Shown piece after piece: positions 19,134-28,174 of a stretch of DNA of 60,494 bases. Position 1 is the first letter of the stretch, and each line of letters opens with the position of its first letter. The translations under genes and the position numbers were made by a program. The notes under the pieces were generated by a model. That model worked only from the letters and a program-made list of their open reading frames with translations. It made no database searches and was not told the origin of the DNA. Origin of the DNA: Pricia antarctica (lineage in GTDB: Bacteria; Bacteroidota; Bacteroidia; Flavobacteriales; Flavobacteriaceae); assembly GCF_900101815.1 (NCBI RefSeq), contig NZ_FNAO01000012.1, positions 1 to 60,494 of the forward strand, read 5' to 3'.

Positions 19134-19163
19134 TTGCCCATTTCAAGAAATGGAGTATATTTG
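19134..19163 (+). promoter_or_regulatory. Promoter of rpsP-rimM
   Basis: TTG (19134-19136), a 19-bp spacer and TATATTTG (19156-19163) match the Bacteroidota TTG/TAnnTTTG promoter with ideal spacing. Transcription would begin near 19170, giving a leader of about 145 bases. That leader contains CTGAG/CTCAG and AGGGT/ACCCT hairpins and might carry translational control of S16. Confidence 0.75.
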
Positions 19164-19314
19164 CACCCGCTTTACAAGAAAAAGCGTTCAGATTCCCGCC
19201 TGAGTTTATGCTCAGTCTTCGACTTTTCTCAAGAAAAACTAAGGTCGTAGTACGGAAATGAGAAATAAAAAGAATTAATAATTAGGGTCGGGCACCCTGC
19301 AAAATTAATGTGAT

Positions 19315-20241
19315 ATGCCAGTAAAGATTAGACTTCAGAGACACGGTAAAAAAGGTAAACCCTTTTATTGGATCGTTGCCGCCGATAGCCGTGCCAAAAG
19401 GGACGGTAAATATTTGGAAAAATTGGGTACCTATAATCCCAATACCAACCCCGCCACCATCGATTTAAATTTTGATAATTCCGTTCAATGGCTACAGAAC
19501 GGAGCGCAGCCTACCGATACTGCACGAAATATTCTTTCGTACAGAGGTGTTATGATGAAACATCACCTTTTAGGCGGTCTTCGCAAAGGCGCCCTTACCG
19601 AAGAGCAAGTGGAAGAAAAATTCAATGCTTGGTTGGAAGATAAAGATTCCAAAATTTCCGATAAGGTAAGCGGATTGGATAAGGAAAAGGAAAAAGCAAA
19701 GGCAGACGCCCTAAAAGCGGAAAAAGAGATTAACGAAAAACGTATGGCCGCCGCCACTGAAGCCGAGCTTCCGGAAACTCCCGAAGGTGGAGATGCTTCC
19801 GAAGAAGTCGAAGCTGTAACTGAAACCGCACCGGAACCTAAAGCTGAAGTCGAGCAAAGCGAGGAAAAAGCACCCGAAGCCGAGGCGAAAGAAGAAAAAC
19901 CTGCGGAAAAGACCGAGGACGATACCCCCAAGGTTATAAAAGAGGACGCTAAAGAAACCGAAAAGGCCGATAAGCCAGAGGCTAAAAAGGAGAACGCCAA
20001 AGAAACAGAAGAGGTCGTTAAAACCCCAGAAGCCGCACAAACAGATAGGGACAATGCTGAAGATAATTTCGCGGCACCGGTAGTCGAGAAGGAAGAAATC
20101 AAAAAAGACGATTCCAAAACAGAAGCACCAAGCGTTCAAGAAGTGGTTACCGACGAGGACTTCTCCAAGAAAGATGCCGACAAGCCTACTCCTGCAGAGG
20201 CTAAAAAAGCGGACGACAAAAAAGAAGAGGACAAGAAATAA
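19315..20241 (+). CDS. rpsP: 30S ribosomal protein S16 with long acidic/Lys-rich C-terminal tail
   Basis: 308 residues. The S16 fold occupies about the first 80 (MPVKIRLQRHGKKGKPFYW, GTYNPNTNP), followed by a conserved helical linker (HHLLGGLRKGALTEEQ). The remaining two-thirds is low-complexity E/K/A/P/T sequence. S16 from most bacteria is 80-90 residues; tails occur in Bacteroidota, but this is long. S16 helps assemble the 30S 5' domain. The gene is 11 bp ahead of rimM, the usual rpsP-rimM pairing. Confidence 0.95.
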   Translation: MPVKIRLQRHGKKGKPFYWIVAADSRAKRDGKYLEKLGTYNPNTNPATIDLNFDNSVQWLQNGAQPTDTARNILSYRGVMMKHHLLGGLRKGALTEEQVEEKFNAWLEDKDSKISDKVSGLDKEKEKAKADALKAEKEINEKRMAAATEAELPETPEGGDASEEVEAVTETAPEPKAEVEQSEEKAPEAEAKEEKPAEKTEDDTPKVIKEDAKETEKADKPEAKKENAKETEEVVKTPEAAQTDRDNAEDNFAAPVVEKEEIKKDDSKTEAPSVQEVVTDEDFSKKDADKPTPAEAKKADDKKEEDKK

Positions 20242-20252
20242 AGTAGAAAACG

Positions 20253-20783
20253 ATGCGCAAGGAAGATTGCTTCTACCTCGGTAAAATCGTTTCAAAATAT
20301 AGTTACAAGGGCGAGGTACTCGTTAAAATAGAAACCGACGAACCCGAAATCTACGAAAATATGGAATCAGTGCTTATCGCCATGAAGGGCGGTAACCTGG
20401 TTCCATTTTTTATTGACCGCTGCCGGTTGCACAAATCGCTATTGCTCCGTATCGATTTCGAGGAAGTGAAAGACGAGCCTGCCGCAGACCGGATTATGAA
20501 CCACCAACTCTTTCTTCCCCTATCGATGTTGCCCAAATTGGAGGGCGACAAGTTTTACTTCCATGAAATTACCGGATTTACCGTAGAAGATGCCGTACAC
20601 GGAAACATCGGAACCATAACCGGCGTCAATGATACGACTTCACAAGCCATTTTCGAGGTAGAAAAAGAAGGCAAGCAACTGCTGATTCCCATTACCGATG
20701 AGATTTTTATAGGTCTGGACCGGGAAAAAAAAATCGTAAAGGTTTCTACGCCAAGTGGGCTAGTGGAACTCTATATGGGATAA
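20253..20783 (+). CDS. rimM: 16S rRNA processing/ribosome maturation factor RimM
   Basis: 176 residues. The N-terminal RimM beta-barrel (FYLGKIVSKYSYKGEVLVKI) is followed by the PRC-barrel (KFYFHEITGFTVEDAVHGNI, QLLIPITDEIF). RimM binds S19 and helps 30S head maturation. Co-transcribed with rpsP. It ends 17 bp from a convergent gene. Confidence 0.95.
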   Translation: MRKEDCFYLGKIVSKYSYKGEVLVKIETDEPEIYENMESVLIAMKGGNLVPFFIDRCRLHKSLLLRIDFEEVKDEPAADRIMNHQLFLPLSMLPKLEGDKFYFHEITGFTVEDAVHGNIGTITGVNDTTSQAIFEVEKEGKQLLIPITDEIFIGLDREKKIVKVSTPSGLVELYMG

Positions 20784-20800
20784 AGATTCCGAAAATAACA

Positions 20801-21841
20801 TTACGCCAAGGCCTTTTTACAGTATTCCAAACATTTTCTTACTTCTTGTACCGCATCCGAACCTTCGGGTATTTCGTACTCCAACTCCACCGTTGCCGGA
20901 AATTTGTAGTTATTGTCCCGTATCATCTGCAGCGCCCCTGTTATGGGAGTGTCTCCCGTTCCCCAAGGTAGGTTTCCCTTGTCGTGCGCCGGGGTTTGCC
21001 GATCTTTGAGGTGCATACTTTTAATGCGGTCGTGATTGGTCTTGATAATCGCCAACGGGTCGGAATTTCCGGCGGCGACGTAATGTCCGAGATCTAGGTT
21101 CAGCATGTTGAATTTGGATTGCTCTAAAGCGGTGTCCCACAAAGTCGGGGTTTGTTGTTCATGTCCGTGATAGGCGACGTAGATACCATGCTTTTTGGCC
21201 ATTTCCCCTAATCTTTTGGTCTGGACATTGTCCCCCGGATGTTCCACGGTCACATGGCTGGCCCCCAATGCCTTTCCGGTGCGCATGCCCCAGTCGATAT
21301 CGGCATCGCTATTCTCTTTTCCAAAAGTATCCCTAGGTTTAAAGGCGTAGATATTCACCCCGGCATCCTTGTACATTTTCTGGAATTGAACGAACTTGTC
21401 CATACCCACATTTTTACGCCATTCGGAGACCTGCTTGCCGTAATCCGCTCTTTGCGCCTGCATATCGGCGAATTCCTTTTCTTCGGCACCGGTAAGCCCA
21501 TTAGCTCTTTTCTTCGACATCAACTTATAAAGGCCAGACATGTCAACAGGGTTTTCCATTCTCCCCGCAAAGGTCTCGGCCGGATCTCCGATCAGTTCGA
21601 TGGCGCTGATGCCGCTATCCAACACATACTTCAAGGTAGCCTCCGCACTTTGATCGGGCATACTTCGGTATGAATAGGTAATTACCCCTATCTGTACGCC
21701 GTTGATCAACGAATTTGGTTTTTTCAATGATCTTAAAATGGCCGGTGCGCCAAAAACGGAAGATCCCATTAAAGTAGTGCCTGCCATTAAAGCCGCCGAG
21801 GTACCGACAAATTTTCGTCTTGTGAATTTTTTGTCTTTCAT
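20801..21841 (-). CDS. Tat-exported sugar phosphate isomerase/epimerase-like TIM-barrel protein
   Basis: 346 residues. A twin-arginine signal (MKDKKFTRRKFVGTSAALM) precedes a xylose-isomerase-like TIM barrel. Typical elements are IGVITYSYRSM, GISAIELIGDPAE, a metal-binding HPGDN, AYHGHEQ, and MLNLDLGHYVAAGNS, with a final Glu in ATVELEYEIPEG. Members isomerise or epimerise sugars or inositols using a divalent metal; export suggests action in the periplasm. It lies between two sulfatases, fitting sugar scavenging. The exact substrate is unknown. Confidence 0.85.
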   Translation of the reverse strand: MKDKKFTRRKFVGTSAALMAGTTLMGSSVFGAPAILRSLKKPNSLINGVQIGVITYSYRSMPDQSAEATLKYVLDSGISAIELIGDPAETFAGRMENPVDMSGLYKLMSKKRANGLTGAEEKEFADMQAQRADYGKQVSEWRKNVGMDKFVQFQKMYKDAGVNIYAFKPRDTFGKENSDADIDWGMRTGKALGASHVTVEHPGDNVQTKRLGEMAKKHGIYVAYHGHEQQTPTLWDTALEQSKFNMLNLDLGHYVAAGNSDPLAIIKTNHDRIKSMHLKDRQTPAHDKGNLPWGTGDTPITGALQMIRDNNYKFPATVELEYEIPEGSDAVQEVRKCLEYCKKALA

Positions 21842-22037
21842 AGTGATTGTTCTTGGTTCACAGCATCATTGTGACGTGTTAATTTAAGAATTTTTACGGA
21901 TGAACGTCAATTAATTTTTATTTTATCGACGGCCGTTGCCCTCTCCTTTTCCTATTTTTGATTTTTGCAGCGCATCCTATCCATTAAACGCATGCTTTAG
22001 AACATATATCCACTTTGCGCTTTAAACCAAAAAAACC

Positions 22038-23471
22038 ATGTTTAGGTACCTACTTTTTTTATTGCTACCCATCCTCTTTTTCTCCTGTAAACCGAAAACT
22101 GAGGACAAAACGACGGAAATAGAACGGCCGCCGAACATTGTCCTTATTTTTACCGACGATCAAGGTTATCGCGATGTCGGCGTATTCGGGGCGGACGATA
22201 TTGAGACCCCGAACCTCGATCAAATGGCGGTCGATGGGATCAAACTGACCAGCTATTATTCGGCACAGGCGGTGTGTTCGGCTTCCCGAGCCGGTATTTT
22301 GACGGGTTGCTATCCGAATCGTATTGGTATCCACAACGCTATGATGCCCAACAGTAATATAGGTTTGAATCTTTCTGAAACTACTTTGGCCGAAATGCTA
22401 AGCGCCAATGGTTATCGTACGGCCATCTACGGCAAATGGCACTTGGGCGACGACCCGAAATTTATGCCGAACAACCAAGGTTTCGACGAATATTTCGGCA
22501 TCCCCTACTCCAACGATATGTGGCCTTTGCATCCGCAGCAGGGACCTGTTTTCAACTTCGGACCATTGCCGCTCTACGAGAACGAAACCGTAATCGATAC
22601 TTTGACCGATCAGACCCAACTGACCACCCAGATTACGGAACACAGTGTGGATTTTATCCATAGAAATAAAGATAGCCCTTTCTTTCTCTATGTGCCGCAC
22701 CCACAACCCCATGTGCCTTTATTTGTTTCGGATAAATTCAAGGGAAAATCCAATCGAGGGCTTTATGGGGATGTTATCATGGAAATCGATTGGTCCGTCG
22801 GACAAATTTTGAAGGCTCTAAAGGAGGATGGCCTAGCCGATAATACCTTGGTCATTTTCACTTCCGACAACGGCCCGTGGCTGGCCTATGGAAACCACGC
22901 CGGAAGCGCCCTGCCCTATCGGGAAGGCAAGGGTACGGCCTGGGAAGGTGGGCAGCGCGAACCTTTTCTCGCCCGCTGGCCCGGGAAACTGCCCGCCGGA
23001 AAGGTTATCGACGTACCTATAATGGCTATAGACATCCTTCCGACGATAGCGGAAATTACGGATTCAAAGCTTCCCGAAAAAACCATTGATGGCATGAACG
23101 TTTGGAAGGTGTTGACCGGGGAGGCCGAAGAGAGCCCGCAAGAAGCCTACTTCTATTACTACCGCGTCAACGAACTTCACGGGGTACGTTACGGCAAATG
23201 GAAGCTTTATTTTCCGCATACCTATCGAACAATGAACGGACAAGAACCGGGAAAAGACGGCTTGCCCGGGGAGTATCGGATGGTGGACCTAGAGGAAATC
23301 GAACTGTATAATCTTGAAAAGGATGAAAGCGAGACCAACAACGTGGCGGACGAAAATCCGGAAGTTGTTGAAAAAATCAAGGAACTCGCCGATGACATGC
23401 GTGCGCGATTGGGCGATTCTTTAAGGGATATGGAAGGTTCGGAAACCCGTGAACCGGGTCAGGTCAAATAA
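22038..23471 (+). CDS. Sulfatase, lipoprotein
   Basis: 477 residues. A lipobox (LFFSC, lipidated C17) anchors it to a membrane. The sulfatase signature is CSASRAGILTG with C80 as the formylglycine precursor, the less common Ala form of C-x-(P/A)-S-R. The metal-binding DD is in IFTDDQGYRD; GKWHLGDD and FTSDNGPW follow. About the same plan as the sulfatase at 17.6 kb, but clearly a different subfamily. It probably desulfates exogenous glycans. Divergent from the TIM-barrel gene, with which it may share a 196-bp promoter region. Confidence 0.93.
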   Translation: MFRYLLFLLLPILFFSCKPKTEDKTTEIERPPNIVLIFTDDQGYRDVGVFGADDIETPNLDQMAVDGIKLTSYYSAQAVCSASRAGILTGCYPNRIGIHNAMMPNSNIGLNLSETTLAEMLSANGYRTAIYGKWHLGDDPKFMPNNQGFDEYFGIPYSNDMWPLHPQQGPVFNFGPLPLYENETVIDTLTDQTQLTTQITEHSVDFIHRNKDSPFFLYVPHPQPHVPLFVSDKFKGKSNRGLYGDVIMEIDWSVGQILKALKEDGLADNTLVIFTSDNGPWLAYGNHAGSALPYREGKGTAWEGGQREPFLARWPGKLPAGKVIDVPIMAIDILPTIAEITDSKLPEKTIDGMNVWKVLTGEAEESPQEAYFYYYRVNELHGVRYGKWKLYFPHTYRTMNGQEPGKDGLPGEYRMVDLEEIELYNLEKDESETNNVADENPEVVEKIKELADDMRARLGDSLRDMEGSETREPGQVK

Positions 23472-23608
23472 AGTTTAAAGAGTATATACGAGGTTTTTCA
23501 AAAAAGGTTTGGTTTTAATGGGAAAAAAATTGAAAATTCCTTTTGTATTGAAAATAACGGCGTAAGTGAAGTAATAAACACTATATTTATATATATAATT
23601 TATATATC

Positions 23609-23854
23609 ATGAAAAAGGTTAGAAAATTGATCGATGTGGATACGGCCGTTTTGAAAATTCTTGACAAAGAGGCCAAAAAGCAAAAGCGCTCCTTGAAAAG
23701 TCTTATGGAGTATACCATAGAAGAGACCGCACGAAAACTGGAATCGCCCTCAGCAGCATATAAAACGATGATGGACGATATGCTAAATAAATTGGATGAA
23801 GGCCGGTTAGAGTTCAGTTCCATCGACGATATTAAGTCCAAATATGGGCTATGA
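23609..23854 (+). CDS. Antitoxin of a RelE/ParE-type toxin-antitoxin pair
   Basis: 81 residues: a ribbon-helix-helix-like N-terminus (KKVRKLIDVDTAVLKILDKE), a basic stretch (KKQKRSLKSLMEYTIEE) and an acidic C-terminus typical of the part that wraps the toxin. The stop overlaps the next start by 11 bases. An AT run (TATATTTATATATA) just upstream is the likely promoter, expected to be autoregulated. Confidence 0.75.
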   Translation: MKKVRKLIDVDTAVLKILDKEAKKQKRSLKSLMEYTIEETARKLESPSAAYKTMMDDMLNKLDEGRLEFSSIDDIKSKYGL

Positions 23855-24113
23855 AGTCGATATTTCTAGGGAAGCCCAAATCGAACTTGATGTTGCGGAA
23901 TGTTTTTTTCGCGCCCAAAATCTTCATCCATCTTTTTTGGATGACTTTTTCAGACAGATAGCATTTTTAAAGACCAATCCAGAAGCGTTTCAAATAAAAT
24001 ATCGGGACATACGGATTATTTGTTTCGAACAGTTCAACTATTCGATTCATTATATTATCGTCAAGCATCAGGTTTTAATTCTTCGTATCCTCGGTCAACG
24101 TCAAGATTTTTAA
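23844..24113 (+). CDS. RelE/ParE-family toxin
   Basis: 89 residues. It has the ParE/RelE plan: an N-terminal strand and helix (YEVDISREAQIELDVAECFF), then RYRDIRI-like strands ending in VLILRILGQRQD. Members cut mRNA on the ribosome or poison gyrase; which one applies cannot be read here. Translationally coupled to the antitoxin. It ends 2 bp ahead of the trmN-like gene. Confidence 0.8.
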   Translation: MGYEVDISREAQIELDVAECFFRAQNLHPSFLDDFFRQIAFLKTNPEAFQIKYRDIRIICFEQFNYSIHYIIVKHQVLILRILGQRQDF

Positions 24114-24115
24114 TT

Positions 24116-24829
24116 TTGGATAAACCTTTCCAATTCAAACAATTCACCATAATCCAAGACCGCTGCGCCATGAAAGTAGGTACGGACGGTGTTTTGTTGG
24201 GCGCATTGGCGTCTTTAGATATAAATCCAGATTCCATTTTAGACATTGGTGCGGGAACGGGAGTGATTGCCCTGATGCTCGCCCAACGAAGCGCCGCGCA
24301 AACCATCGATGCTTTGGAAATCGACGAAGCGGCCTACGAACAATGCGTCGAAAACTTTGAGGCCTCGCCTTGGGGCGACCGGTTGTTCTGCTACCACGCC
24401 GGGCTGGACGAATTTGTGGCCGAATGGGAAGACACCTATGATTTGATCGTTTGCAATCCGCCTTTTTATTCTGAAGATGTTTCAAGCGGGAACCTTTCCC
24501 GTGATACCGCTAGGCAAAATGCCGCACTTCCCTTTGAAGAACTTTTAAATGGAGTTTCCCTATTACTTTCCGAAGATGGCGTATTTGCTACGATCATCCC
24601 TTTTAAAGAAGAGGGAGAATTTTTGGTTCTAGCAGATAACTATGGATTATATCCTCAAAAAATCACTCGGATCAAAGGAAATCCAACATCCCATATAAAA
24701 AGAAGTGTACTGCAATTAGGGTCTACCCAAACCAAGGTCGACATCGATGAGCTTACCATTGAGCTCACACGCCACGAATACACCCAAGAATACCGAACAT
24801 TGACCCAAGACTTTTACCTGAAAATGTAA
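24116..24829 (+). CDS. tRNA1(Val) A37 N6-methyltransferase-like protein (TrmN6/YfiC family)
   Basis: 237 residues from a TTG start. The N-terminus FQFKQFTIIQDRCAMKVGTD matches the family start, so the longer frame inside the toxin gene is not used. AdoMet motif LDIGAGTGVIALMLA and the N6-amine catalytic motif NPPFY (VCNPPFYSED) are present. The family methylates A37 of tRNA-Val. There is no ATG at the junction, so translation may be coupled to the toxin gene, an odd link between a TA pair and a housekeeping enzyme. Confidence 0.88.
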   Translation: MDKPFQFKQFTIIQDRCAMKVGTDGVLLGALASLDINPDSILDIGAGTGVIALMLAQRSAAQTIDALEIDEAAYEQCVENFEASPWGDRLFCYHAGLDEFVAEWEDTYDLIVCNPPFYSEDVSSGNLSRDTARQNAALPFEELLNGVSLLLSEDGVFATIIPFKEEGEFLVLADNYGLYPQKITRIKGNPTSHIKRSVLQLGSTQTKVDIDELTIELTRHEYTQEYRTLTQDFYLKM

Positions 24830-25025
24830 CATACCTCAATAGTATAGTCATATTTCCTTATTGAAGTCATTTAGATTTATTGTTTGGAACCGAAATATTC
24901 GGCTTTTTTGCCCTAATGAAGTCATTTTTCAGTTGCATGGTCTAAGCTACGGAACTTAAAAAAGACCAAATTAGGGTAAAAAATGTGAATATCGTAGGTA
25001 AAATAAAAAGTCTAAACTACTTCAT

Positions 25026-25033
25026 TATCTTTG
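25026..25033 (+). promoter_or_regulatory. -7 box of glutaryl-CoA dehydrogenase gene
   Basis: TATCTTTG matches TAnnTTTG. Transcription would start near 25040, giving a near-leaderless mRNA whose first usable start is the ATG at 25043 or 25049. A clear -33 TTG is not seen. The rest of 24830-25025 holds no gene. Confidence 0.5.
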
Positions 25034-25048
25034 GTAGAAAATATGCCT

Positions 25049-26227
25049 ATGAAACCTGACTTGTTCGAAGCCCCCGATTATTATAATTTGGATGACCTTT
25101 TGTCCCAGGAACACAAACTGGTTCGCGACGCCGCACGCCAATGGGTCAAACGCGACGTATCGCCCATTATCGAAGAATACGCTCAAAAAGCGGAATTCCC
25201 CAAACAAATTTTAAGCGGATTGGCGGAAATCGGAGCGTTCGGCCCCTACATTCCCGAGGAATATGGCGGAGCTGGGCTCGACCAGATCAGCTATGGCCTT
25301 ATCATGCAGGAAATAGAGCGCGGCGACAGCGGGGTGAGGTCTACCGCTTCGGTGCAGTCGTCATTGGTCATGTATCCTATATACACGTACGGCAACGAAG
25401 AACAACGTAAAAAATACCTTCCTAAATTGGCGACCGGCGAACTGATGGGCTGCTTCGGATTGACCGAACCCAATCACGGTTCCAATCCCGGAGGTATGGA
25501 AACGAAATTTAAGGATCAGGGAGACCACTACCTCTTGAACGGTGCCAAATTGTGGATATCAAATTCCCCGTTTGCCGATATCGCCGTCGTCTGGGCAAAA
25601 AATGAAGAAGGCCGCATTCATGGCTTGATCGTGGAGCGCGGTATGGAAGGTTTTTCCACTCCGGAAACCCACAACAAATGGTCGTTGCGAGCTTCCGCTA
25701 CCGGAGAATTGATTTTTGACAACGTTAAAGTCCCAAAAGAAAACCTGCTACCGAACAAAAGTGGACTTGGAGCGCCCCTTGGCTGTTTGGATTCCGCCCG
25801 CTACGGCATTTCTTGGGGCGCCATCGGCGCTGCAATGGATTGTTATGATACAGCACTCCGTTACGCCAAAGAGCGCGAACAGTTCGGAAAGCCTATCGCA
25901 GCCTTCCAGCTGCAACAAAAGAAATTGGCGGAGATGATCACCGAAATCACCAAGGCACAATTGTTGGCCTTCCGGTTAGGACAGTTAAAAAATGAAGGCA
26001 AGGCGACTACGGCCCAGATCTCGATGGCCAAGCGCAACAATGTCGATATGGCGATAAAGGTCGCCCGCGAAGCGAGACAGATTTTAGGCGGAATGGGTAT
26101 TACCGGTGAATACAGTATCATGCGCCATATGATGAACCTTGAAAGCGTGATTACTTATGAAGGCACACACGATATTCATTTGTTGATTACGGGAGCGGAT
26201 ATTACAGGGCACGCCGCTTTTCAGTAG
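25049..26227 (+). CDS. gcdH: Glutaryl-CoA dehydrogenase
   Basis: 392 residues from the ATG favoured by the promoter position (25043 is also possible). An acyl-CoA dehydrogenase with FAD-binding CFGLTEPNHGSNPGGM and KLWISNSPFAD. The catalytic base is in YEGTHDIH (about E371). The end ADITGHAAF matches glutaryl-CoA dehydrogenases rather than short- or medium-chain enzymes. It converts glutaryl-CoA to crotonyl-CoA in lysine/tryptophan breakdown. Cytoplasmic. Confidence 0.9.
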   Translation: MKPDLFEAPDYYNLDDLLSQEHKLVRDAARQWVKRDVSPIIEEYAQKAEFPKQILSGLAEIGAFGPYIPEEYGGAGLDQISYGLIMQEIERGDSGVRSTASVQSSLVMYPIYTYGNEEQRKKYLPKLATGELMGCFGLTEPNHGSNPGGMETKFKDQGDHYLLNGAKLWISNSPFADIAVVWAKNEEGRIHGLIVERGMEGFSTPETHNKWSLRASATGELIFDNVKVPKENLLPNKSGLGAPLGCLDSARYGISWGAIGAAMDCYDTALRYAKEREQFGKPIAAFQLQQKKLAEMITEITKAQLLAFRLGQLKNEGKATTAQISMAKRNNVDMAIKVAREARQILGGMGITGEYSIMRHMMNLESVITYEGTHDIHLLITGADITGHAAFQ

Positions 26228-26246
26228 GAGGGGCTACAACGCAGGA

Positions 26247-27599
26247 CTATTTATCTAAATTTAGCGCGTTGACATTTCTTCCAATCTGATATCCTTGTTC
26301 AAGTCCCAAATTAATGGATTCCTCAAAATGGATGCCCCCGTATAACCTTGATAAGGCGGCTTCTTCCGCCAAGGCGTAAAAACTGTCGAAGTTTCGGGGG
26401 GTTCCGTCCATATCCGTACGGTTTTCGTGGGTATGGTCCGTAAATTGATAATTATCCCCAAAGAAATCGGTCATAATTTCGGCCAAAGCACCCGATTGAA
26501 CGGAATGGCCCGAGGTATATTCGGGAAAGGGAGGCGTGTTTAGAACGGGCATCCAGCTAGGGTCGATATACTTGTTTATATAGGTTATCGGTCGAATATA
26601 ATTGGTTTGGTACTTTACCTTCCAGCACGATATAAACGCATCAGAGATTCCGATGCCCAATTTGGCGAAGGCCTCGGCGGCAATGTCCAAATTTGTATTG
26701 TTCTCCTTGATCAATTGGTTGAGTATGGAAATGGAATGTCCCGGCGGGGTAGCTGTGGTCACCGGATCATCGGACCAAAATTGGGCAATTTTAAGCTGTT
26801 CGGGTGTAAGAGCGTTCACCACGTCATACACTTCCAAAGCCCGTTGATAGCAGACGGAATTTTCCTCTACAGAAAACGGCGGCGGGGGCGGAGGAAGTGC
26901 ATCCCCTTCAAAGTTTGCTTTCAAAAAAGGCCTGTTTGAGCCCCAATACGGCTGTAACGCGGATTGAAAACCGGGGGCCGTCGGAACCCAGTATTGCTCC
27001 CCGGACGGGGGGGCATACTCCTTCGGAAAATTAGTGAACTGGGCATCCTTCCCTCCATCGGTTTCCGACCAGGCCAGTATTTTATCGGCCACATCTTGGC
27101 CCAATTTCACCGAAATCTCATGCACTTCCGCTCCGTTTTCCTTTAAAAATTCGGTGTTGAATTTTTCTTCCAAAGCTGCAATGGCCGTCAAACGGTTTTC
27201 GGTAGTATTGGCGTAAAAGTATCCGGTCATCTTGGCAAGTACCGCATTGGCCACGGTAGGCCAATGGTAAATTTTATCGGTTTCTAATTGGGTCTCCAGA
27301 TTTAGATCGGTCAGCTTTCCCGAAAGGGAAACTTTATCGGGCATTCCCGGTACCACTGCCTCATAAAGGGCTACGCTGGTATACCCAAAAGCCCGGGCGG
27401 CGACCGGCGGTGTGTAGCCAACTGTTTCAATGGTTAGGGTCTTGATAAGATCATACCACTCGGTTACAACCTGTGCATCGAAGTCACTAGTATTCTTTTG
27501 ATCTACCACATTAATCACATCATCATTGTCTTTTGTACAGGAACCGATAAAGACCAGTAAACCGAAAAGCACTAGGTATCTTAAAATATTTCGTTGCAT
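26247..27599 (-). CDS. Vanadium-dependent haloperoxidase-like lipoprotein
   Basis: 450 residues. A lipobox signal (FIGSC) leads to a helical PAP2/haloperoxidase fold. The vanadate/phosphate-binding set is visible: K-x6-RP (KYQTNYIRP, R about 336), TSGH (362-365, in place of the classical PSGH) and SR-x5-H (SRLYGGIHF, R about 418 and H about 424). Either a haloperoxidase (halide plus H2O2 to hypohalous acid) or a related acid phosphatase. Marine flavobacteria commonly carry the former. Confidence 0.8.
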   Translation of the reverse strand: MQRNILRYLVLFGLLVFIGSCTKDNDDVINVVDQKNTSDFDAQVVTEWYDLIKTLTIETVGYTPPVAARAFGYTSVALYEAVVPGMPDKVSLSGKLTDLNLETQLETDKIYHWPTVANAVLAKMTGYFYANTTENRLTAIAALEEKFNTEFLKENGAEVHEISVKLGQDVADKILAWSETDGGKDAQFTNFPKEYAPPSGEQYWVPTAPGFQSALQPYWGSNRPFLKANFEGDALPPPPPPFSVEENSVCYQRALEVYDVVNALTPEQLKIAQFWSDDPVTTATPPGHSISILNQLIKENNTNLDIAAEAFAKLGIGISDAFISCWKVKYQTNYIRPITYINKYIDPSWMPVLNTPPFPEYTSGHSVQSGALAEIMTDFFGDNYQFTDHTHENRTDMDGTPRNFDSFYALAEEAALSRLYGGIHFEESINLGLEQGYQIGRNVNALNLDK

Positions 27600-28174
27600 A
27601 TCATTTTTTTTAAGCGTGTAAAATTAAAGTATTTTCTATTCGGCGAAAACCTAAAAAAAATAATTATGCCCCACTTAAACCCAAAATCCGATCCCTTAAT
27701 CGATCTGTTCTGTTTTTGTAGTGGTATGCCTACATTCAGAGAGATTGCATCGCTATTTTTACACTGATGATGGCTCCCCACAGAATTCCTTTATTTGACC
27801 ACAACATCCGGGGACTTCACATCATTTAATTGTCTAACTTGGTACAAGGGCGTAAGTTTACCGTAGTTATTATTTCAGGAGTTAATTTTTTCATTTTCAT
27901 ATAGTGTTCTCGATAAAAGAGTCCGGTCTTCACTGATCGGACTCTTTTTGGTTAAATAAGATTTTATTTGTCCTTCACATTACCTAGCAAAGTTGATATT
28001 TGGAATTTTTACCAAAAAGATTTTACCCAATCATGCTACTTTAAATACCATCCGTATTTCTGAGACCGTTCCTTCCAACTTTTATTTTACTTCTATTAAA
28101 GCCAACCAGCCAAACCCCGAAAATCGTAGTTATTTTCGTATTTTTAAGGATGTTAATCCCATATAAATATCGCT
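27600..28174. other. 575-bp gene-free stretch with a possible small RNA
   Basis: No protein gene is seen. A promoter-like pair, TTG (27830-27832) and TAAGTTTA (27853-27860) with 20-bp spacing, precedes a strong terminator at 27915-27949, so a transcript of roughly 80 bases is possible. It includes the 23-bp segment (27890-27912) also found at 330-352. Confidence 0.4.
27915..27949 (+). terminator. Strong rho-independent terminator
   Basis: AAAAGAGTCCGGTC pairs with GATCGGACTCTTTT (one G-T pair) over a 6-base loop and ends in T5. No gene ends just before it on the plus strand, which is why a small RNA is suspected. The symmetrical A/T flanks could also make it work leftwards. Confidence 0.85.

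Noticed and set aside
19563-20295. Long open frames opposite rpsP (184 and 194 residues)
   Set aside because: They are antisense shadows of the repetitive GAA/AAA/GCC codons in the S16 tail, with Ser/Phe-rich low-complexity translations.
330-27912. The two 23-bp copies as att sites of one large element
   Set aside because: The DNA between them contains dnaE, rpsP-rimM and trxA, which are core genes, so a 27-kb mobile element with these ends is very unlikely.
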